9,246 nucleotides of DNA from Lentisphaerota bacterium (GTDB taxonomy: Bacteria; Verrucomicrobiota; Lentisphaeria; Oligosphaerales; Oligosphaeraceae): positions 1 through 9,246 of the forward strand of contig JAAZKQ010000839.1 in assembly GCA_012799755.1 (NCBI GenBank). The letters run 5' to 3'. The position numbers and the translations under genes were made by a program. Numbering within the stretch: the stretch's first letter is position 1; each line of letters begins with the position of its first letter. This document shows positions 1 to 5,563 of the stretch, in pieces. Below the pieces are notes generated by a model. It was not told the origin of the DNA. It did not search any database and worked only from the letters and a program-made list of their open reading frames with translations.

Positions 1-1
1 G

Positions 2-286
2 CCCATCTACCACCAAAAGGACTCACGCGTCCGAAATCACATCAGGATATGCTTCCTCGCGTATTGGATCAGTTCAAGACTCCGGCGCGAGTGGCGACAG
101 CTGGGTGAAACCCGGGATGTGCCTTTGGTGCTGCGGGAGCTGCAGCAGATACGCGTTGGCAGACTGAAGCTGGGCGCTGAAATCTTCAAAACGGTGCTGA
201 CGGACATTCCCAATCAACTCTACACGATCCTTGATCGTCTGAACCTGCTGCGCCTGTTCACCCGGGCTCCCGGATGGGCGTTGTAG
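2..286 (+). pseudogene. IS1634/IS4-type transposase, C-terminal fragment (cut by window edge)
   Basis: The frame is open from base 2 to a TAG at 284-286, giving 94 residues with no start codon in the window. It begins PIYHQKDSRVRNHIRICFLAYW and ends FTRAPGWAL. The pattern of H, R-x-R-x-H-I and C-F-L-A-Y is the segment that follows the catalytic glutamate in DDE transposases of the IS1634/IS4 type, usually just after an 'R-P-I-Y-H' stretch. The DDE catalytic core would lie left of the window. After this motif comes a leucine-rich, charged tail (LVLRELQQIRVGRL), as is usual for these C termini. The family assignment comes from remembered motif patterns, not a search. The gene may be whole beyond the edge, so 'fragment' describes only what is visible. 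No terminal inverted repeat could be placed downstream. Confidence 0.72.
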
Positions 287-370
287 CAATAAGGACGAGG
301 GGAGTCGTGCCTGTTTTTGTCCGTTCCCGGGGAAGTTGGGTTAAGCATGGTTAAGCGCCTACGGCGCAAC

Positions 371-451
371 ATGGACATTATGGACACGATGGACGACAAC
401 ACCCGCTTGCCTGCCGTCCATACTGTCCATATTGTCCATATTGTCCATAGT
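371..451. repeat. Converging 9-bp repeat array (ATGGACnnn x3, GTCCATnnn x4)
   Basis: Three units ATGGACATT, ATGGACACG and ATGGACGAC occupy 371-397 in exact 9-bp register. After a spacer of about 18 bases come four units GTCCATACT, GTCCATATT, GTCCATATT and GTCCATAGT at 416-451. GTCCAT is the reverse complement of ATGGAC, so the two arms can pair as three 6-bp helices (371-376 with 434-439, 380-385 with 425-430, 389-394 with 416-421), separated by mostly mismatched triplets, with a loop of about 21 nt. The six-base core is invariant and the three-base spacer varies. The role is unknown; a structured RNA element or a spaced binding-site array are both possible. Confidence 0.9.
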
Positions 452-466
452 AGCTTGCGGGAACAA

Positions 467-491
467 CAATTATCAATCGGTGACCGATTAC
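467..491 (+). repeat. 25-nt dispersed repeat, copy 1, with 15-bp palindrome
   Basis: Positions 467-491 match the reverse complement of 9146-9170 at 22 of 25 bases. The first ten bases are CAATTATCAA, and the match continues through GGTGACCG to TTAC; the differences are at copy positions 11, 12 and 21. Inside it, 475-489 reads AATCGGTGACCGATT, a perfect 7-bp inverted repeat around one central G, which looks like a small operator or hairpin. It lies about 180 bp upstream of the MraY-like start. Confidence 0.75.
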
Positions 492-661
492 CGAACGGCG
501 GAGAAAAAAGCGTTCGTCGGGAGGGCCAAGCGGCAAAGAGACAATATACTAGGGAACGGCTCTGTTCTTGCTTCTGGATGCTTGTAGAGAGCCGGGCTGC
601 CTGGCTTGTTCGACGGATGTCGGCAGCGGTTTTGGATTACATGGCGTAGTGGGTGTTTTTT

Positions 662-668
662 GGGAGAG
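662..668 (+). promoter_or_regulatory. Ribosome binding site for the MraY-like gene
   Basis: GGGAGAG lies just before the ATG at 673. It favours this start over the in-frame ATG at 568, which would add 35 residues with no likeness to the family. Confidence 0.7.
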
Positions 669-672
669 CTTG

Positions 673-1839
673 ATGCTTCCGTATTTGTCTGGGTATTTGG
701 TTGAGATTTGGGGCCCCTTCCGGCTTTTCGGATCATACTTGGTGTTGATATGCCTCGGCGCCTTTGCGGGTGCGGTGGCCAACTGGCTGTTGTTGCCGCG
801 CTTGTGGCGCTTCATGCCGCGGGATCAGGGCAAGCCCTTTGTGAAGAATTCAGAGGAGGCGAAGGGCAAGCCGACGGGCGCGGGCATTATTGTGGTCAGC
901 ATCAGCCTGCTGTTGTGGGTCTTGCTGATACCGGGCACTTGGCGGATCTGGGGTATGGCGGCCTGCCTGTTTTTAGTCATGCTGACGGGGTTTGGCGATG
1001 ATTGCAGCGAAAAACCTTGGAGCGAAATGAAGAAGGGCCTGTTGGATTTCGCGATATCATTGGCGGCGGCGGCAATATACTGCCAATGCGACAGCATGGT
1101 TATCTGGCTGCCGCTGATCAAGGGCAGCGTTGCCGGCGGCGGCTTTCTGGTGCCGGCTTGGTTGTACATTCCCGGTGCGGCGGCGTTGTTGTGGCTGAGT
1201 ATCAACGCGGTCAATTGCAGCGACGGCGTGGATGGCTTGGCGGGCTCCCTGGCCATGCTGGCGCTGTTCAGTATGGGGGCTTTCTTGTACGCGGTGACGG
1301 GGCACATGGATATCTCCAAGTACCTGCTTTTGCCGCATTACGCCGATGGCGCGCGCTGGGCGGTGTTGATCGCTTGCGTGATCGGCAGTCTGGGCGGCTA
1401 TCTGTGGCACAATGCCAAACCCAGCTCGGTACTCATGGGCGATGCGGGCTCGCGCTTCCTGGGCCTGCTGCTGGGCATGTCGGCTCTGGCCTCGGGCAAT
1501 CCCTTCCTGGTGCTGGTGGCGGCGCCGATGCTCCTCATCAATGGCGGTACCGGCCTGGTCAAACTGGTCATGCTGCGAGTTCTGAAACGCCTGGGCTTCG
1601 ATGTGCGGCAGCCACTGCGCAATGTCGTCAATCCCAAGCACGAGGAAAACTTTGCTTCGGACGACGACGTCAAGAAGCAGCTTGGCTTGGTGCGTCTGGC
1701 GCATCGAGTGCGCTTTCCCTTGCATGACCATTGTCGGAAGAACCGGAACTGGTCGGACACGCAGGTGCTGGTGCGCTTCATGCTGATCCAGGGTTTTCTG
1801 ACACCCCTGCTGATTCTTCTAATTGTGAAACTGCGATAA
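673..1839 (+). CDS. mraY: MraY-like phospho-N-acetylmuramoyl-pentapeptide transferase (PNPT superfamily)
   Basis: This 388-residue multi-pass membrane protein belongs to the polyprenyl-phosphate N-acetylhexosamine-1-phosphate transferase superfamily. MraY moves phospho-MurNAc-pentapeptide from UDP to undecaprenyl phosphate, making lipid I at the inner membrane face. Visible motifs in order: a K-P-T-G-A-G segment (66-71, usual P-T-M-G-G), G-F-G-D-D with the Mg-site aspartates D109 and D110, N-A-V-N-C-S-D-G-V-D-G-L-A (178-190) and M-G-D-A-G-S with D257. The C-terminal motif is P-L-H-D-H (349-353), where MraY normally has three histidines, followed by a W-S-D-T-Q-V-L-V-R-F stretch and a K-L-R end as in MraY. 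An extra hydrophilic segment (about 315-340) precedes the HDH motif, and the protein is somewhat longer than the usual 360. The start at 673 has a good Shine-Dalgarno. The gene is outside any cell-wall (dcw) cluster, so a paralogue with another sugar substrate remains possible. Confidence 0.78.
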   Translation: MLPYLSGYLVEIWGPFRLFGSYLVLICLGAFAGAVANWLLLPRLWRFMPRDQGKPFVKNSEEAKGKPTGAGIIVVSISLLLWVLLIPGTWRIWGMAACLFLVMLTGFGDDCSEKPWSEMKKGLLDFAISLAAAAIYCQCDSMVIWLPLIKGSVAGGGFLVPAWLYIPGAAALLWLSINAVNCSDGVDGLAGSLAMLALFSMGAFLYAVTGHMDISKYLLLPHYADGARWAVLIACVIGSLGGYLWHNAKPSSVLMGDAGSRFLGLLLGMSALASGNPFLVLVAAPMLLINGGTGLVKLVMLRVLKRLGFDVRQPLRNVVNPKHEENFASDDDVKKQLGLVRLAHRVRFPLHDHCRKNRNWSDTQVLVRFMLIQGFLTPLLILLIVKLR

Positions 1840-1870
1840 ACGCCGCGCGTGTCGCCGTCTGACCGCGCCG

Positions 1871-1879
1871 AAGAAAGAG
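1871..1879 (+). promoter_or_regulatory. Weak ribosome binding site for polB
   Basis: AAGAAAGAG lies 8 bases before the ATG at 1888. An in-frame GTG at 1849 would add 13 residues and has no purine-rich site before it, so 1888 is preferred. Another ATG at 1897 cannot be excluded. Confidence 0.5.
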
Positions 1880-1887
1880 TGACGACA

Positions 1888-4074
1888 ATGGCAACGATGG
1901 ATATCAGCCGATTAGTTCGCAGTGATTTTGATCGCGTGGTGGCGGTGGAGATGGACTCAGCCGGGCGGGCGGTGTTGTTCCGCCGCGGCACGAATGACGT
2001 GGTGACGCGCGAAGTCCTGTCTTTTCAACCGTGGTTGCTGGTGTCGGGACCGGAATTGGCCCGCGCGCTCAAGGACACGAGTGAGATCACGCCGTTGCGT
2101 GGTGATGGCATGCATCGTGTGCGGGTGTCCTTCCCGTCCTGGAGTGCCTATGAGGCCGCGGTGAAGGACCTCAAGGAGCTTACGGGCATGAATCCCAGCG
2201 CCGCGCTGGCGCCTTACCGGCTTTTCACTGACAAGGCCCAGCAGATGCTGACCATGCTGCCGGCTCGGCTGTTTCGCGGCATGAGCTTCCAGGATTTGCG
2301 GCGGCTGCAACTTGACATTGAGACGCGCACGGGCGAGGGCTTTCACTTCCCGGACGCATTGCGTGAAAGCGATGAAGTGTTGCTGATTTCGCTCAAGGAC
2401 AACCGGGGCTGGGAGTGCAGCCTGTCGGTGGCCGAGGCCGGCGAAGCCGCCATGCTCAAGCGCATGCTTGAGTTGATTCAGGAGCGCGACCCGGACGTCA
2501 TCGAGGGGCACAATATCTTCAATTTCGACCTTGATTACCTGGAAAAGCGTTGCAAGCGCCACAAGATTCCCTTTGTGCTTGGGCGCAGTCGGCGACCGAC
2601 CTTTGCGCGCAGCTCGCGTTTTACGGCCGGCGAACGTACGATGACCTATAGGCGCTACGATATTTACGGGCGACATGTTGTGGACACTTGGCATCTCGTG
2701 CAGCTGCACGATATCGTTCATCGTGACATGGACGGCCATGGCCTGAAGCAGGCTGCCAAGTATTTCGGCGTCGCCTCCGAAGACCGCACCTACGTTGAGG
2801 GCGAGGACATCACGCGGACCTTCGATGAAGACCCGGAAACGCTGGCGAAATACGGCATGGATGACGTGCGGGAGACCGACGCGATCAGCCGCATCCTCTC
2901 ACCGAGCTACTTCTACCAGGCGCAGCTGGTGCCCTACAGCTACCAGAGCTGCATCACGCGCGGCAACGCCACCCGCATTGACGCCTTGCTTTGCGCCGAG
3001 TACATGCAGGCCGATGCCAGCCTGCCCATACCGCAGCAGCCACAGCCCTTGCAGGGCGCACTGACGGAAGCGCAACACAGCGGCGTGTTTCAGAATGTCT
3101 GGCATGTTGACGTACGCAGTCTGTATCCGTCCATCATTCTGGCGCGGGGCATGAATCCCGCCGGCGACAGCGAGCGGGCCTTTGGGCGCATCCTCGGCGA
3201 ACTGCGCGACTTCCGCTTGGCGGCGAAGGACGCCATGCGCACGGCCAGCGCGGCGGAAAAGGATAATTACAACGCGTTGCAGGGCAGTTTCAAGGTCCTC
3301 ATCAACTCGTTTTATGGTTACACGGCCTTTTCGCAGGGCACCTTCAACGACTACGTCATGGCCAACGCCATCACCCGTGAAGGGCGCGAAATCCTCGGCA
3401 GCATGCGCGATTTCCTGCAGGACGCCGGGGCGATCATCGTGGAAATGGACACAGATGGTATTTACTTCACGCCGCCGCCCGGGATGAGTGATCAGGCTGA
3501 AATGGAACGGCAAGTGCAGGCCATTCTGCCCCCGGGCATCGAGGTCGAACTTGATGCATCCTACCAGGCCATGTACGGCTATAAGAGCAAGAATTACGCC
3601 CTGTTGGACTGGGATGGCCGGGTGAGCGTGACCGGTGCCGCCCTCAAATCCCGCGGGCTGGAGCCCTTCCAGCGCCGCTACATGATGGAGCACCTTACCC
3701 TGCTGCTTACGGGCCGCGAGGCGGAATTGCCGGCGCTCTATGAACGCTACGAGACGGATATCCGCGAACACCGCCTGCCGCTGAAGGACTTCGCCAAACG
3801 CGAGATATTGTCCATGGCGCCGCGGCTGTATGCCGAAAAGCTGGCGGCGAAGGCGACCAAGCGCAGTGCCGCCTATGAGCTGGCCTTGCAGGCCAAAAAA
3901 GAATACGCGCAGGGCGATGCCGTTGAATTCTATGTCACCGGTGACAAAAAGAACGTGGCCGTCGTTGATAATTCCCGCCTCCTCGAAGAGGCCGAAGCAG
4001 GGCAACGGGACGAGAATGTCCCCTATTACCTGGATAAACTGGCGCAGCTGAAGGCGAAGTTTGCTGACAGCTAA
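1888..4074 (+). CDS. Family B DNA polymerase with 3'-5' exonuclease domain
   Basis: This 728-residue DNA polymerase of family B copies DNA from a primed template. The exonuclease motifs are intact: Exo I L-D-I-E-T with D143 and E145, Exo II N209-I-F-N-F-D214, and Exo III Y322-G-M-D-D326, so proofreading should be active. The polymerase motifs are motif A D408-V-R-S-L-Y-P-S, motif B K469-V-L-I-N-S-F-Y-G and motif C E-M-D521-T-D523-G524. A K-S-K-N-Y motif (566-570) and a T-G-A-A-L-K-S-R-G segment follow in the palm/thumb region. Motif C ends in DTDG rather than the classic DTDS, and lacks the preceding tyrosine. The length is near that of E. coli Pol II (783), but the N terminus is not recognisably Pol II; it resembles the polB-type proteins of PVC and Acidobacteria-like genomes. 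A repair or translesion role is likely by analogy, since replication in bacteria uses PolIII. It starts 48 bp after the MraY-like gene. Confidence 0.93.
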   Translation: MATMDISRLVRSDFDRVVAVEMDSAGRAVLFRRGTNDVVTREVLSFQPWLLVSGPELARALKDTSEITPLRGDGMHRVRVSFPSWSAYEAAVKDLKELTGMNPSAALAPYRLFTDKAQQMLTMLPARLFRGMSFQDLRRLQLDIETRTGEGFHFPDALRESDEVLLISLKDNRGWECSLSVAEAGEAAMLKRMLELIQERDPDVIEGHNIFNFDLDYLEKRCKRHKIPFVLGRSRRPTFARSSRFTAGERTMTYRRYDIYGRHVVDTWHLVQLHDIVHRDMDGHGLKQAAKYFGVASEDRTYVEGEDITRTFDEDPETLAKYGMDDVRETDAISRILSPSYFYQAQLVPYSYQSCITRGNATRIDALLCAEYMQADASLPIPQQPQPLQGALTEAQHSGVFQNVWHVDVRSLYPSIILARGMNPAGDSERAFGRILGELRDFRLAAKDAMRTASAAEKDNYNALQGSFKVLINSFYGYTAFSQGTFNDYVMANAITREGREILGSMRDFLQDAGAIIVEMDTDGIYFTPPPGMSDQAEMERQVQAILPPGIEVELDASYQAMYGYKSKNYALLDWDGRVSVTGAALKSRGLEPFQRRYMMEHLTLLLTGREAELPALYERYETDIREHRLPLKDFAKREILSMAPRLYAEKLAAKATKRSAAYELALQAKKEYAQGDAVEFYVTGDKKNVAVVDNSRLLEEAEAGQRDENVPYYLDKLAQLKAKFADS

Positions 4075-4120
4075 TCGCCTTGGCAGTGGGCCTGCAAGGC
4101 CGAGTTGGAAAGCAACAGCA

Positions 4121-4127
4121 AAAAGGA
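4121..4127 (+). promoter_or_regulatory. Ribosome binding site for the FAD oxidoreductase
   Basis: AAAAGGA lies 8 bases before the ATG at 4136. It rules against the in-frame upstream start at 4061, which overlaps the end of the polymerase gene and adds 25 residues ahead of the family's N terminus. Confidence 0.7.
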
Positions 4128-4135
4128 ACACAGGC

Positions 4136-5464
4136 ATGTCACAGCACATTGATTTTCAGAAGCGTATTGCGGTTCGCCACGATGTTGACGTCTTTGTCGC
4201 CGGCGGCGGTCCGGCCGGCGTGGCGGCGGCTCTGGTTGCGGCGCGGCAGGGTCGGCGGGTCTTTTTAGCTGAGGGCCATTCCTGCTTGGGCGGCATGGGC
4301 ACGGCCGGGCTGGTGCCGATTTTCATGATGTTTGGCGACGGTGTCAACTTCCTTGCGGATGGCATTGGCCGTGAAGTCCGTGACGAACTCAGCAAGGAAA
4401 AGGGGCCGAATTTCCCCGGTGGCGACAACAGCATTCCGGCGGAGTTGCTGAAGCGGGTCTATGACCGGCTTTTGGCGGCGGCGGGCGTTGAGTTCAGTTT
4501 TCACACCCAGGTCGTGGATGTGCTCCACGATGGCGCCATGGTGCAGGCGGCGATCTGCAATGCCAAGAGCGGCTTTTTTGCGGTCAAGGCGAAAATCTTC
4601 ATTGACTGCACAGGCGACGGCGATCTGGCAGTCTGGGCCGGCGCACCCTGCGAGAAGGGCGACGAGGAGGGCAATATGATGCCCGGCACTCTTTGCAGTG
4701 TCTGGGCCGATGTTGACGTGAAGCGCTTCCGCGAGTCCGGCGTGAGAGTGCGTGAGATGTTGCTTAAGGCTTTTGCCGAGGACAAGATTTTCACCGTCAA
4801 TGATCCCCACCACCCGGGCATGTTCCGTATCGGTGAAAATATCATGGGCGGCAATATCGGCCATGCCTTCGGCGTGGATGCCACCGATGAACGCTCCCTG
4901 ACCAAATTCCTCATCGAAGGGCGGGAACGCATGCCTGAATTTGAGGCCTTCTACAAGAAATACATCCCCGGCTACGAGAAAATGGTGTTGGTGCAAACCG
5001 GCTCGCTTCTGGGCATCCGTGAGAGTCGCCGCGTACTAGGCGACTACGTCCTCAACGTGGATGACTTTATCGCGCGCGCCGTGTTTGCTGACGAGATCGG
5101 TCGCTATTGCTATCCGGTGGACATCCATCCATCCAAGCCCGATCCTACCAAATATGCGGAGTTTGAGGAAGAATTCAGCAAGACTCTGCGTTACGGCAAG
5201 GGTGAGAGCTACGGCATTCCCTATCGTTGTCTGACGCCGCGCGGTTTGGACAACGTGCTGGTTGCCGGTCGCTGCATCAGCAGTGACCGCAAGATTCAGG
5301 GCTCCATCCGGGTGATGCCGGGCTGCTACATCACGGGTCAGGCCGCCGGCATGGCTGCGGCCATTGCTATTGAGCTGGGCACGACTACGCGCGGCTTCGC
5401 CGTCCCCGAATTGCAGCGTCGTTTGCTTGCCATGGGCGCCTATCTGCCCAACGTCACGCGCTGA
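4136..5464 (+). CDS. FAD-dependent oxidoreductase (PF12831-type)
   Basis: This 442-residue flavoprotein has an N-terminal dinucleotide-binding fold: D-V-F-V-A-G-G-G-P-A-G (18-28, GxGxxG at G23, G25, G28), with E46 at the end of the second strand to hold the adenine ribose. Then come the family signatures C-L-G-G-M-G-T-A-G-L (50-59), I-D-C-T-G-D-G-D (156-163), I-R-E-S-R-R (294-299), a G-L-D-N-V-L-V-A-G-R-C-I-S segment (around 370-382) and R-V-M-P-G-C-Y-I-T-G-Q-A-A-G (392-405) for the second FAD contact. There is no signal peptide, so it is probably cytoplasmic. The substrate cannot be read from the sequence; members of this group in PVC-type genomes often lie beside secreted carbohydrate-active proteins, as here, where the beta-helix gene starts 99 bp downstream. 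A role in sugar or secondary-metabolite oxidation is an inference. Confidence 0.9.
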   Translation: MSQHIDFQKRIAVRHDVDVFVAGGGPAGVAAALVAARQGRRVFLAEGHSCLGGMGTAGLVPIFMMFGDGVNFLADGIGREVRDELSKEKGPNFPGGDNSIPAELLKRVYDRLLAAAGVEFSFHTQVVDVLHDGAMVQAAICNAKSGFFAVKAKIFIDCTGDGDLAVWAGAPCEKGDEEGNMMPGTLCSVWADVDVKRFRESGVRVREMLLKAFAEDKIFTVNDPHHPGMFRIGENIMGGNIGHAFGVDATDERSLTKFLIEGRERMPEFEAFYKKYIPGYEKMVLVQTGSLLGIRESRRVLGDYVLNVDDFIARAVFADEIGRYCYPVDIHPSKPDPTKYAEFEEEFSKTLRYGKGESYGIPYRCLTPRGLDNVLVAGRCISSDRKIQGSIRVMPGCYITGQAAGMAAAIAIELGTTTRGFAVPELQRRLLAMGAYLPNVTR

Positions 5465-5477
5465 AGCAGGCATAGGT

Positions 5478-5500
5478 GGCAGGCAGCTCAGACGCCTGCC
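5478..5500 (+). terminator. Small GC hairpin after the oxidoreductase gene
   Basis: GGCAGGC (5478-5484) and GCCTGCC (5494-5500) form a 7-bp stem with a 9-nt loop, 14 bases after the stop codon. No T-run follows, so it may be an attenuating or RNA-stabilising stem rather than a full terminator. Confidence 0.3.
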
Positions 5501-5550
5501 GCCAGTGCCGCGTCTTTGCCCCGGCGGACATCCTGTCACCCATTCAGACG

Positions 5551-5555
5551 AGGAG
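5551..5555 (+). promoter_or_regulatory. Ribosome binding site for the beta-helix gene
   Basis: AGGAG lies 8 bases before the ATG at 5564. The start is also fixed by the signal peptide that begins there; an in-frame TTG at 5516 would put 16 charged residues ahead of it. Confidence 0.8.
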
Positions 5556-5563
5556 AAGACGAG

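Larger units (their letters stand above)
287..672. other. Non-coding region between transposase end and MraY-like gene
   Basis: This 386-base stretch has no supportable gene; the short frames in it are low-complexity translations of repeats. From left to right it holds a CCCGGG-centred near-palindrome near 325-335, a tandem GGTTAAGC (339-346 and 349-356), a 5-bp GC hairpin (GCGCC TAC GGCGC, 355-367), the converging 9-bp repeat array (371-451) and the 25-nt repeat with a palindromic core (467-491). A TATACT hexamer sits at 545-550, but no acceptable -35 lies 16-18 bp upstream. The right end of the insertion sequence should fall in the first part of this region, but I cannot define it. Confidence 0.6.

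Noticed and set aside
371..451. CRISPR array
   Set aside because: Units are only 9 bp with 3-bp variable parts and change orientation midway; there are no spacers of 25-40 bp and no cas genes.
545..550. TATACT as a -10 promoter element for the gene block
   Set aside because: No plausible -35 hexamer is found 16-18 bp upstream, so it cannot be separated from chance.
317..649. Possible small protein with M-D-I-M-D-T and V-H-I-V-H-I repeats
   Set aside because: Its composition simply translates the 9-bp repeat array, it has no ribosome binding site, and it overlaps the palindromic repeat.
568..672. N-terminal extension of the MraY-like gene from the ATG at 568
   Set aside because: The 35 extra residues are cysteine- and glycine-rich, unlike the family, and the ATG at 673 has a good Shine-Dalgarno and an MLPYL start typical of MraY.
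2899..4149. 416-codon open frame on the minus strand opposite the polymerase
   Set aside because: The plus strand carries all polymerase motifs; the minus frame is open because of GC-biased codon positions and shows no domain.
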